18,342 bases of DNA from NCBI GenBank assembly GCA_946185175.1, contig CAMHIH010000006.1:1-18342 (forward strand), written 5' to 3'. How positions within the stretch are numbered: the stretch's first letter is position 1; every line of letters starts with the position of its first letter. This DNA is from an uncultured Candidatus Saccharibacteria bacterium. Its GTDB lineage: Bacteria; Patescibacteriota; Saccharimonadia; Saccharimonadales; Saccharimonadaceae. The notes beneath the pieces are model-generated. The model saw only the letters and a list, made by a program, of their open reading frames with translations, was not told the DNA's origin and did no database searches. Both the position numbers and the translations under genes were made by a program. Of this stretch, positions 6,988 through 13,681 are shown piece by piece.

Positions 6988-7016
6988 TTGCCCGAAACGA
7001 AGCGCGGATCGGGCAA
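6988..7016 (+). other. Hairpin after rsmH without a T run
   Basis: 8-bp stem TTGCCCGA / TCGGGCAA (6988-6995 with 7009-7016), 13-nt loop. It is followed by an A-rich stretch, so it is not a standard terminator on this strand; it may mark an mRNA 3' end or a processing site. Confidence 0.5.
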
Positions 7017-7059
7017 TCGTAAAAACAAAAACAAACAATAATAAAAGGAGTCATTTAAA

Positions 7060-7122
7060 ATGGCAAAAATCCAAGTTACCAACAAATCCCGCGCACAAAA
7101 AGTTGCTGTGATTTTCCGCTAA
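7060..7122 (+). CDS. 20-codon ORF with strong ribosome binding site (possible leader peptide)
   Basis: A short frame of 20 codons between rsmH and the FtsL-like gene encodes MAKIQVTNKSRAQKVAVIFR, which is basic and without a membrane helix. AAAGGAG (7044-7050) lies 9 nt before ATG 7060, the clearest ribosome binding site in this part of the cluster, so translation is plausible. The stop at 7120-7122 lies 2 nt before a segment (7125-7134) that can pair with 7304-7313 further down the leader. That makes a regulatory leader-peptide role possible (inference). It could instead be the remnant of a longer gene; I saw no continuation of recognisable sequence after the stop in the adjacent bases. Confidence 0.45.
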   Translation: MAKIQVTNKSRAQKVAVIFR

Positions 7123-7124
7123 TT

Positions 7125-7361
7125 GCTTTGGCGAAAAGAAGAGTATTTTTGACCGAATACTTTTGACGAAAATTTTTCGAGCTTAATCTATACATGCCCC
7201 AATTGACCTAGGGGTACCATATAGGTGAAGTTTTTGAGGGAAGTGTAAAAATTTTTGACCTTCTTTGGACGAAGCCGAGCGATCTTGACCTGTTGCTCGG
7301 CTATCGCCAAAGCTTATCTAACATAAACATAAACATAAAAATGAGTGGAATTATATTTTAA
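7125..7361 (+). promoter_or_regulatory. Structured leader with repeated TTGACC hairpin loops
   Basis: Four TTGACC copies lie at 7149, 7203, 7255 and 7285. Three sit in the loops of separate hairpins: 7139-7147 with 7156-7164 (9 bp, one GU), CCCC/GGGG 7197-7200 with 7211-7214, and AGCCGAGC/GCTCGGCT 7273-7280 with 7295-7302. The last stem is extended by CTTTGG/CCAAAG (7263-7268 with 7307-7312). GCTTTGGCGA (7125-7134) can pair perfectly with TCGCCAAAGC (7304-7313), which would compete with that extension. No TTGACC copy has a -10 box at promoter distance, so an RNA-level role is more likely than four promoters. Confidence 0.45.
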
Positions 7362-7730
7362 ATGTCAGCATACTATGGAACTGCGAGGCGTGCTGGAGGC
7401 AGTAGCGCGATCGGGTCGATGACCTGGGCGCCGAATCGTAACTCTGTCCGGCATAATGCGAAAATTAGCCTTGGTCCATTTGGGCGAATCGGTATTTTTG
7501 TGGCCTTAGTTGTAATAATTGGTTTATTTTCAGTAGCGCAGAGCGCGAGCGTAACGAGCTACGATATGGCGATTGCTAATATTGATAGTGAAATTACGAA
7601 TCTCGAAGCACAGCGTGATGCTTTAGCGGTGGAAAACGCTAAAATGACCGCAGCGGCGGCGACCGAAGAGGGGAACGAGGCTGCTAGTACGATGGTGGTA
7701 GCATCGGCGGCGGATTTCGTGGCGGAATAA
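7362..7730 (+). CDS. FtsL-like single-pass membrane protein (by layout and position)
   Basis: 122 residues. A basic N-terminal cytoplasmic part (1-40) contains a Gly/Ser/Arg-rich stretch. One membrane helix lies at about 41-61 (GRIGIFVALVVIIGLFSVAQ), followed by a heptad-like coiled-coil region at about 66-98 (DMAIANIDSEITNLEAQRDA), then an Ala-rich tail. This layout and the position between rsmH and ftsI are those of FtsL, which scaffolds FtsB, FtsQ, FtsW and FtsI at the septum. FtsL is too variable for a sequence-based call by eye, so the name rests on synteny and topology. The start has no Shine-Dalgarno site; TATATT (7352-7357) lies 4 nt upstream, a weaker case of the leaderless pattern. 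A terminator follows at 7761. Confidence 0.7.
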   Translation: MSAYYGTARRAGGSSAIGSMTWAPNRNSVRHNAKISLGPFGRIGIFVALVVIIGLFSVAQSASVTSYDMAIANIDSEITNLEAQRDALAVENAKMTAAAATEEGNEAASTMVVASAADFVAE

Positions 7731-7760
7731 ATATAGTTCCTGAATTTTTATGTTAGAAAG

Positions 7761-7784
7761 CGGCCTCTTGGCGGGGCTGTTTTT
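7761..7784 (+). terminator. Intrinsic terminator between the FtsL-like gene and ftsI
   Basis: 7-bp stem CGGCCTC / GGGGCTG (7761-7767 with 7773-7779) with two GU pairs, 5-nt loop, TTTTT 7780-7784. It separates ftsI from the upstream genes. Confidence 0.7.
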
Positions 7785-7796
7785 GAAGGAAGGATT

Positions 7797-7814
7797 TGGT
7801 AAAATAGGCTTATG
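7797..7814 (+). promoter_or_regulatory. ftsI extended -10 promoter, predicted leaderless start
   Basis: TGG followed by TAAAAT (7800-7805), 6 nt (AGGCTT), ATG at 7812. There is no -35 match. Same geometry as the other leaderless starts in this window. Confidence 0.65.
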
Positions 7815-9557
7815 TTTAGCGTGAATACGCGTTACGGTTTTCTCAAAGTGGTACCAGCTTTATTATTGGCAGCTGTGGCTTTTAGGCTTTTTGATATTCA
7901 GGTAATTCACCACGAGGAATATAAAGCCAAAGCGGCTGAAACACGTATTAAACAATATGAGCTTGAGGCGAAGCGGGGTGAAGTTTATTTGATGGACGGC
8001 GATGAGGACGTGGTGCCAGCCGTAATCAACGAACGTACGTGGACGGTTTTTGTTGATCCGAGCTACGTAAAGGATAAAGACACTGTACAGAAAGCGTTGG
8101 ACCCGATTTTGGGCGAACAGATGATTGTGGGCTGGGATAAGGTTTGGGAAAACATGAAATCGCAATACATCGAAATTGCGCACCATGTTAATTACGACAC
8201 CGTGGCGGCCGTAAAAGAAGCAAATCTGCGTGGCGTCGGCCAAAAAGAAACTTCACGGCGGGTTTATCCATTCGGCGAAATGGCTAGTCAGGTCTTAGGC
8301 TTTGTAAATGCGGAGGGCATTGGTACTGGCATTGAGGGGTCACTAAACGAGCGCCTATCTGGCAAGAATGGTATGTTGAAGACCGTAACGGATGTAAATC
8401 AAATTCCGTTGTCTATTGGCGATGATAATATCGAGATTCCGGCAGAAGACGGAGAAAATGTGGTTTTAACAATTGACGAGAATGTGCAACGCAAAGTTGA
8501 AAGCATTTTGAAGAATGCCACCGAGCAGAAGCCAGGTATTTCGAAGGCGGCTGCATTAGTAATGAATCCGAACAATGGACATATTTACGCAATGGCGAAT
8601 TATCCAACTTATAATCCGGAAGAGTATTGGAAAGTAACTGACGCGAGTTTGTTTACAAATCGTGCAACCGAAAGTCCGTATGAGCCGGCAAGTGTATGCA
8701 AAACATTTACATATGCAACAGCAATTAACGAGGGCGTATTGGAGCCAACGGATACGTATTACAACACTGGCGTGACGGAGGTGGGCGATCGTAAAATCCA
8801 TAATGCGAATGGCTCGACTTCGCATTATGGCAATATTACCTTCACGGAAGCTTTGGACTACTCGTTAAATACAGGTAGCGTTGAGGCCTTGCGCCGAATC
8901 GGTGGTGGACAAATTTCAAAACAGGCCAGAACAACACTCTACAATTATTTAACTGATCGCTTTAGTCTTGGGAAAAAAACTGGTATTGAGCTCTATGAGG
9001 AGGCTGGCACGATTGTTGGCCCAGAAAAACAAGAAGGTAATGCAGTGCGTTATGCCAATATGACCTTTGGCCAGGGTATGAACCTAACGATGGTGCAAGT
9101 GGCGGCGGGTTTTTCCGTTTTGATTAACAATGGCGATTATTATCAGCCGACAATCGTAGCGGGCGTAGTAAATGATAGTGGCGAGTTTATTCCAAAGACC
9201 GAAGAAGAGCCAAAATATCAACATGCCATTGGCGAGGAGGCTAGTGCGACGATGCGCGATATGTTGATAGACGTGCGCCGCGTAAATGGCGGCTATGCCG
9301 ATTTGCCAGGCTATCGTGTGGGGGTTAAGACTGGTACGGCCGAGACTTTGAATGAAAGGGGTGAATATACCTCCGATCAGACTATTGCTGGCGCAATTGG
9401 TTTCGGCGGGTCTGGCAATGGTGATACGCCGGAATATGTCATACTGATTCGTCTAGACGGTGACAGACTATTATGGGGTAGTTATGATGCAATCCCAGTC
9501 TTTACGGAGATTAGCAATTACATGTTGCAATACCTAAGAATACCGCCCGCACAATAA
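7812..9557 (+). CDS. ftsI: Septal class B penicillin-binding protein (FtsI/PBP2 family transpeptidase)
   Basis: 581 residues. A short cytoplasmic N-terminus and one signal-anchor helix (about 8-27) precede the pedestal domain that begins with the RGEVYLMDGD segment. The transpeptidase triads are complete: SVCK (Ser294-Lys297, in EPASVCKTF), SLN (351-353) and KTG (506-508, in GVKTGTAE). It cross-links septal peptidoglycan outside the membrane with the SEDS polymerase FtsW, whose gene lies two genes downstream. PGYRVGVKTGTAETLNERG is typical of FtsI. No C-terminal PASTA domain is present. No Shine-Dalgarno site was seen and ATG 7812 is 6 nt after a -10 box. MraY follows 31 bases after the stop from its own promoter. 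Confidence 0.95.
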   Translation: MFSVNTRYGFLKVVPALLLAAVAFRLFDIQVIHHEEYKAKAAETRIKQYELEAKRGEVYLMDGDEDVVPAVINERTWTVFVDPSYVKDKDTVQKALDPILGEQMIVGWDKVWENMKSQYIEIAHHVNYDTVAAVKEANLRGVGQKETSRRVYPFGEMASQVLGFVNAEGIGTGIEGSLNERLSGKNGMLKTVTDVNQIPLSIGDDNIEIPAEDGENVVLTIDENVQRKVESILKNATEQKPGISKAAALVMNPNNGHIYAMANYPTYNPEEYWKVTDASLFTNRATESPYEPASVCKTFTYATAINEGVLEPTDTYYNTGVTEVGDRKIHNANGSTSHYGNITFTEALDYSLNTGSVEALRRIGGGQISKQARTTLYNYLTDRFSLGKKTGIELYEEAGTIVGPEKQEGNAVRYANMTFGQGMNLTMVQVAAGFSVLINNGDYYQPTIVAGVVNDSGEFIPKTEEEPKYQHAIGEEASATMRDMLIDVRRVNGGYADLPGYRVGVKTGTAETLNERGEYTSDQTIAGAIGFGGSGNGDTPEYVILIRLDGDRLLWGSYDAIPVFTEISNYMLQYLRIPPAQ

Positions 9558-9576
9558 TAAGCTTAAGAGGATGTAG

Positions 9577-9591
9577 TATAATTATCTTATG
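9577..9591 (+). promoter_or_regulatory. mraY -10 promoter, predicted leaderless start
   Basis: TATAAT (9577-9582), 6 nt (TATCTT), ATG at 9589. A Shine-Dalgarno-like AAGAGG (9565-9570) lies upstream of the -10 box, too far from the ATG and outside the predicted transcript. Confidence 0.7.
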
Positions 9592-10617
9592 TTTGATGAA
9601 ATAAACAACAGTATCGGCTACGAACTGATTTTAGCGCTTGGTTCATTCTTGTTGGCGATGTTCATAACGCCGATTTACACTAATTTTGCTTATAAGCACA
9701 AGCTTTGGAAAAAACAAAAAAGCGTTGCGATTACGGGCGAAGAATTAAAGTATATGAACAAGGCGCACGAAGAAAAAATCAAGCGTCATTTCCCGACAAT
9801 GGCCGGCATCATTATGCTAATTGCTGTAACTGTAGTGACTGTTGTGTGTTGTCTGAATCGTGGCCAGACTTGGCTACCGATTGCGGCTTTTGTGGGCGGT
9901 GGTGCAATTGGTTTTATTGATGATTTATTGAACTTGTTTGGCAAGGATAAAGTGGCTGGCCTGCGTGCGCCAGTTAAGTTTGCCATGATTAGCGCATTGG
10001 GTTTATTCTTGGGCTGGTTTTTTGCCTATAAATTGGGATGGACTGCAATTAATATTCCATTCGTGGGTGCTTTGCCTATTGGCATGGCAGGCATGATTGT
10101 ATTGTTTGCTTTTGCGGTAGTTGCGACCGGCAATGCGGTAAATATCACGGATGGCATGGATGGTCTGGCGGGTGGCTTGGCGATGTTAGCTTACGGCTCT
10201 TATGGCGTGATTGCGCTACTACAGGAACAGTGGTATTTGGCGGGCTTTTGTTTCATTGTGATAGGCGCATTATTGGCCTACATTTGGTTTAATGTGTTCC
10301 CGGCGCGCTTCATGATGGGTGATACGGGCTCTTTTGCACTGGGTGCTGGCCTCGGTGTGGTGGCGATGATGACGAACTCATTCTTGCTGTTGCCGGTGAT
10401 TGGCGGCCTGTTTGTGATAGAGGCTGGGTCGTCATTATTGCAGATTATTTCGAAGAAATTCTTCCATCGTAAAATCTTTTTGAGCGCACCGATTCACCAT
10501 CACTTACAGGCGAAAGGTTGGGAAGAGAGTAAGGTTGTGATGCGCTTTTGGATTATTGGCGGTGTATTGGCAATGCTTGGCGTGTTCTTGGCTATGGGTG
10601 GGGGCATCATTCGCTAA
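9589..10617 (+). CDS. mraY: Phospho-N-acetylmuramoyl-pentapeptide transferase MraY
   Basis: MraY transfers phospho-MurNAc-pentapeptide from the UDP nucleotide to undecaprenyl phosphate, making lipid I in the inner membrane. At 342 residues with about ten hydrophobic helices it has normal length. Catalytic landmarks are the aspartate pair FIDD (Asp111-112), NITDGMDGLAGG starting at 185, GDTGS with Asp245, and the histidine motif APIHHHL with His303-305. It starts 31 bases after ftsI with its own -10 box placed 6 nt before ATG. Its stop codon overlaps the start of ftsW by one base (TAATG at 10615-10619), so ftsW translation is likely coupled to mraY. Confidence 0.97.
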   Translation: MFDEINNSIGYELILALGSFLLAMFITPIYTNFAYKHKLWKKQKSVAITGEELKYMNKAHEEKIKRHFPTMAGIIMLIAVTVVTVVCCLNRGQTWLPIAAFVGGGAIGFIDDLLNLFGKDKVAGLRAPVKFAMISALGLFLGWFFAYKLGWTAINIPFVGALPIGMAGMIVLFAFAVVATGNAVNITDGMDGLAGGLAMLAYGSYGVIALLQEQWYLAGFCFIVIGALLAYIWFNVFPARFMMGDTGSFALGAGLGVVAMMTNSFLLLPVIGGLFVIEAGSSLLQIISKKFFHRKIFLSAPIHHHLQAKGWEESKVVMRFWIIGGVLAMLGVFLAMGGGIIR

Positions 10618-11807
10618 TGAGAAAACATCGCGTGGATGTGGTATTGGTAATTCTGGCGGTGATTTTTTTGGCGGTTGGCCTGCTTGTAATGTATGCAATT
10701 GGGCCACGTGTAGCTTTAGCAGAAGGTAAACCAGAAAATACTTATTTTGTTGGGCATGTGCGATCAATCGCGATGGCGGTGATTGCGATGTTGGCTGGTG
10801 CGATTTTCTTTTGGCGTGATAAGGTCCAGAGTTATTGGAAAGAACACAAAACGCAAATTATTAAAATTTTTTGGTGGGGCACAATAGCGCTAAATATTTA
10901 CACATCCATTTCGGCCTTACCGTTGACGCAGTGTGAATTGGGTGCGTGTCGTTGGCTGAATGTTGGCATGAGTTTTCAGCCATCGGAACTATTAAAGATT
11001 GCCGCTCTATTTTACACGGCGTGGCTCGTAAGCGACCGCAAAGAAAAAGGCACTTACGGCAAAGCGGAATTTTGGGTACCGCTATTGGTGGCGGCGGCGC
11101 TGGTAGTTGTGATTGTGGGCTTTTTGCAAAAAGACCTTGGTAATACTGTGGTGATTATCTTTATGATGGGGGTGATGTCTTTTGTGGCGGGAATGACTTG
11201 GGCGCAGATTGCTATAGCGGGATTGTTGGTAATTGTAGGAGCATTCGCTCTGCTGAATATGGGAGACTCGGAGCACCGCGCGGATCGTTTGGCGAGCTTT
11301 TCGAGTGGCAGCTATCATGGTGACAATGCGCTAGTGAGCTTTGGTACTGGCGGACTGACTGGTGTCGGTATTGGCAATAGTATTTCGGCGACAGGTTATT
11401 TGCCAGAGGCGATTTCAGATTCGATTTTCCCAATTATCGGTGAAATTGGTGGATTCTTTGGCGCTATGTTGCTTTTGATTGGTTATTTAATTATGCTGTA
11501 CCGAATCCAGGCAACGTCGCATCGAATGAAAAACGCGGAAGATCGGATGCTGGTAATAGGGGTTTTTGCTTGGATTTTGGCACATGTTATAATGCATGTA
11601 GGTGGAATGGTCGGTATGATACCGATGAAGGGTACAACCTTACCATTTCTAAGCTATGGTGGCTCTAGCCTAATGTGCGTAGCTTTTGCCTACGGTATTG
11701 TTTTACAAAAATCATGTTGGACGCAAAGGGAAGACATCAATGAAGATACTAGTAGTAGGGGGCGGCAGCGGGGGGCACGTGACGCCGGTTATCGCCGTCG
11801 TTCGTGA
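10617..11807 (+). CDS. ftsW: SEDS peptidoglycan glycosyltransferase FtsW
   Basis: FtsW polymerises lipid II into glycan strands at the septum with its partner FtsI. From ATG 10617 it has 396 residues and about ten membrane helices. Visible family motifs are CRWLNVGMSFQPSELLK, the extracellular QKDLGNT, GTGGLTGVGIGNS, YLPEAISDSIFPIIGEIGG and TLPFLSYGGSS. A cysteine pair (QCELGACRW) lies just before the first motif and could form a disulfide in the extracellular loop (inference). I chose ATG 10617 because it overlaps the mraY stop (TAATG) and begins a normal FtsW N-terminus; an upstream extension to 10548 would run inside mraY. The last 22 codons overlap murG in another frame and encode an Arg/Gly-rich cytoplasmic tail. 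Confidence 0.95.
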   Translation: MRKHRVDVVLVILAVIFLAVGLLVMYAIGPRVALAEGKPENTYFVGHVRSIAMAVIAMLAGAIFFWRDKVQSYWKEHKTQIIKIFWWGTIALNIYTSISALPLTQCELGACRWLNVGMSFQPSELLKIAALFYTAWLVSDRKEKGTYGKAEFWVPLLVAAALVVVIVGFLQKDLGNTVVIIFMMGVMSFVAGMTWAQIAIAGLLVIVGAFALLNMGDSEHRADRLASFSSGSYHGDNALVSFGTGGLTGVGIGNSISATGYLPEAISDSIFPIIGEIGGFFGAMLLLIGYLIMLYRIQATSHRMKNAEDRMLVIGVFAWILAHVIMHVGGMVGMIPMKGTTLPFLSYGGSSLMCVAFAYGIVLQKSCWTQREDINEDTSSRGRQRGARDAGYRRRS

Positions 11808-12936
11808 GATTTGGAAAGTACGCCCACGCGCAAAAGTTGAATTTTGGACGGACAAAAAATATTACAAAAATGTCCAAAAGTTGGCTTTCGAAAACGAGAT
11901 GGATTTGCGAGTGCGCAAAATTGCGGCTGGTAAGTTGCGACGCTATACAAATTTCAAATTCATCGATTATTTACAGCATTTTGACGTGATTTTGCAGAAT
12001 ATAATGGATTTCTTCCGAATCATTGGCGGTTTTATACAGAGCTTTTGTCGCTTAGTTGGCAAAAAGAATCGTCCGGATGTTATCTTCCTGAAGGGTGGTT
12101 ATGTTTGCCTGCCGGTAGGTGTAGTGGCATATTGGCTAAAGATTCCTTATGTGATTCATGACAGCGATGCTACGCCGGGGCTGACGAATCGAGTGTTGGC
12201 CAAGCATGCCGCAAAAGTGGCAACTGGTATGCCGTTAAAGTATTATTCCTATCCAGAGGATAAAGCGGTTTGGACAGGAATCCCGATTAATCAGGAATTC
12301 CGGCCAGCCAGCGAAAAGAAGCAGAAGTCACTAAAGAAAGAATTTGGTTTTAATGAAGACGAGCCGTTATTAGTGGTGACTGGTGGTAGCCAGGGGGCAG
12401 AGCATATTAATTTAGCGATTAAAGAAATACTGCCAGATTTGCTGAAGTCTACAAGTGTGTTGTTGATTGCGGGGCGGATGCACTATGCGAATATGCTAGA
12501 CCTTAAAGAATACGAAACTTGGGAAGATGGTGAGCTAAAGAGTAATTTTCGTATGTTGGAATTTTCGGGCGAGATGTTTAAGTTGTTTGGGGCGGCGGAT
12601 GTAGTAGTGAGTCGCGCAGGAGCATCGACCATGACGGAATTGTCTAGTATGGCAAAAGCGGTGATTATGGTGCCGAATCAAAAATTGCCAGGATATCACC
12701 AAGTTAAAAATGCGGAAACTTACGCAAAAGAAGATGCGGCTATTGTGGTGAGTGACGAAAAGATGAATAAAGACCCACAGGTGCTATTAAAAGAAATTAA
12801 AAAGTTGATTAAAGATAAAAAGAAGCGTGAAGAGCTGGGCGAGAATTTGAAGAATTTCTCGAAGGATAACGCCGCGAAAAACTTGGCGGATATCGTATTG
12901 GATGTCGTATCGGCGACCGCGGCAAGTAAAGATTAG
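11740..12936 (+). CDS. murG: UDP-GlcNAc:lipid I transferase MurG
   Basis: MurG adds GlcNAc to lipid I, forming lipid II on the inner face of the membrane. It has 398 residues, longer than the usual 355-365; extra sequence around residues 80-115 (the FRIIGGFIQSFCRLVGKKNR region) probably accounts for this. Motifs are the N-terminal glycine loop GGGSGGH (6-12), GGSQGA (from 215), and SRAGAST (from 291) with MTELSSMAKAVIMVPN and GYHQVKNA after it, where most homologues have DHQ. I chose ATG 11740 because MKILVVGGGSGGH is the canonical N-terminus and AAGGG (11726-11730) lies 9 nt upstream; an in-frame GTG/TTG-type extension to 11686 is not needed. It overlaps the end of ftsW by 68 bases and is the last gene of this cluster. 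Confidence 0.96.
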   Translation: MKILVVGGGSGGHVTPVIAVVREIWKVRPRAKVEFWTDKKYYKNVQKLAFENEMDLRVRKIAAGKLRRYTNFKFIDYLQHFDVILQNIMDFFRIIGGFIQSFCRLVGKKNRPDVIFLKGGYVCLPVGVVAYWLKIPYVIHDSDATPGLTNRVLAKHAAKVATGMPLKYYSYPEDKAVWTGIPINQEFRPASEKKQKSLKKEFGFNEDEPLLVVTGGSQGAEHINLAIKEILPDLLKSTSVLLIAGRMHYANMLDLKEYETWEDGELKSNFRMLEFSGEMFKLFGAADVVVSRAGASTMTELSSMAKAVIMVPNQKLPGYHQVKNAETYAKEDAAIVVSDEKMNKDPQVLLKEIKKLIKDKKKREELGENLKNFSKDNAAKNLADIVLDVVSATAASKD

Positions 12937-12951
12937 TTTTTGCGCTAGGGC

Positions 12952-12980
12952 TTGTGCTGAGGCTACGATTATGCTAGAAT
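12952..12980 (+). promoter_or_regulatory. tRNA-Glu promoter
   Basis: -35 TTGTGC (12952-12957), 17-nt spacer ending in TGC, -10 TAGAAT (12975-12980). It lies 11 nt before the mature tRNA. Confidence 0.65.
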
Positions 12981-12991
12981 ATAAACATTCT

Positions 12992-13067
12992 GGTCACGTC
13001 GTCTAGTGGTTAGGACTCCAGGTTTTCATCCTGGCAATCGTGGGTTCGATTCCCACCGTGATCACCA
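12992..13067 (+). tRNA. trnE: tRNA-Glu (anticodon UUC)
   Basis: 76 nt with an encoded CCA end (13065-13067). Acceptor stem GGTCACG / CGTGATC (12992-12998 with 13057-13063, one GU pair); anticodon stem CCAGG / CCTGG around loop TTTTCAT, giving anticodon TTC at 13025-13027; T arm GTGGG-TTCGATT-CCCAC. D arm GTCTAGTGGTTAGGAC is normal for tRNA-Glu. It is transcribed alone and terminated at 13079-13105. Confidence 0.97.
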
Positions 13068-13078
13068 TGTTGAATTTG

Positions 13079-13105
13079 AAAAGTATCCCGCAGGGGATAC
13101 TTTTT
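13079..13105 (+). terminator. Intrinsic terminator after tRNA-Glu
   Basis: 11-bp stem AAAAGTATCCC / GGGATACTTTT (13079-13089 with 13094-13104), loop GCAG, T run. Confidence 0.92.
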
Positions 13106-13204
13106 GTGGCATTTTGGGATTTTTGTAAAAATGGTTTTTACGAATTAGGACTAGAGATTAACAGGGGTAGAAGTAGTATATTTAATTGCCGAAATTAGTT
13201 AATA

Positions 13205-13233
13205 TTGACTTTTCTGGCAAAGTATGCTATAAT
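13205..13233 (+). promoter_or_regulatory. Strong sigma70-type promoter of the unassigned RNA
   Basis: -35 TTGACT (13205-13210), 17-nt spacer ending in TGC, -10 TATAAT (13228-13233). It is the only promoter in the window with near-consensus -35, consensus -10 and extended -10 elements. Predicted start at about 13240. Confidence 0.85.
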
Positions 13234-13239
13234 GTCTAT

Positions 13240-13632
13240 ACTGTCAATTACGAGAGGAGGTGAGGAGAGTGCTGCTGTACTCTCATCCCCAGTAGCTCGG
13301 CGTCGCTGACGGAGTACCGATAATGGCAATCGGATAAGTGCCATGGTGTTGGCTTTTTCGCAAGAAAAAAACAACATTGTGAAACTGCGAGGATGAAGCA
13401 CCCCGCGCTGAAACCTCAATTTAAAAGACGAAAGTGAAGAGATGTATAGGATAAATCCGGGTTTTTTCCTGTTTTTATTACTGCTTCCTAGTAACTGAGT
13501 TGAGTAGAATTGATGGTCGATGTGCATCGGGAAAGTGAATTCCTTGAAGGGAAGCTCTAGCCGTCAGCGACGTTTGTACATTATAGTAATGAGGGGCGCC
13601 CGATCGCGAGATTGGACGCCCCATTTGATTTT
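13240..13632 (+). ncRNA. Unassigned structured RNA of about 390 nt
   Basis: No credible long ORF is present, but a strong promoter precedes and a terminator-like GC stem ends the segment. Structure seen directly: hairpin GAGAGT/ACTCTC (13265-13270 with 13279-13284); a long-range perfect 12-bp helix CGTCGCTGACGG / CCGTCAGCGACG (13301-13312 with 13561-13572) enclosing about 250 nt; an H-type pseudoknot, CCGAT/ATCGG (13317-13321 with 13329-13333) whose loop ATGGCA (13323-13328) pairs with TGCCAT (13339-13344); a long hairpin at 13347-13376 capped by GCAA; a 10-bp-long stem at 13446-13472 with one mismatch; and CGAT-GTGC-ATCG at 13518-13529. I looked for RNase P RNA (GAGGAAAGUCC, ACAGAA), tmRNA (tRNA-like ends) and SRP RNA (GGAAGGAGCAGCC) signatures and found none. 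The size suits RNase P RNA, so a divergent form remains possible. Confidence 0.65.
13592..13632 (+). terminator. Terminator-like GC stem ending the unassigned RNA
   Basis: GGGGCG plus CCCGATC pairs with GATTGG and CGCCCC around loop GCGA (about 13593-13622). It is followed by ATTTGATTTTCT, a weak T-rich tract. Confidence 0.65.
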
Positions 13633-13662
13633 CTAAAGAGCTTATGTTGTTTGTTCTTCTGA

Positions 13663-13681
13663 TGATATAATCATTGATATG
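13663..13681 (+). promoter_or_regulatory. pyk extended -10 promoter, predicted leaderless start
   Basis: TGA followed by TATAAT (13666-13671), 7 nt, ATG at 13679. No good -35 and no Shine-Dalgarno site. Confidence 0.7.

Noticed and set aside
6988..7016. Rho-independent terminator after rsmH
   Set aside because: Good stem but followed by A-rich, not T-rich, sequence on the + strand; kept only as a hairpin.
7149..7290. TTGACC copies as -35 promoter boxes
   Set aside because: None has a -10-like hexamer 16-18 nt downstream, and at least three lie in hairpin loops.
13195..13527. 110-codon minus-strand frame opposite the unassigned RNA
   Set aside because: It is antisense to a region with a strong + strand promoter and clear RNA structure, has no start signals, and has no recognisable domain.
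13240..13632. Assignment of the structured RNA as RNase P RNA or tmRNA
   Set aside because: Length fits, but the conserved GAGGAAAGUCC/ACAGAA core of RNase P RNA and the tRNA-like ends of tmRNA were not found by eye. Left unassigned pending a covariance-model search.
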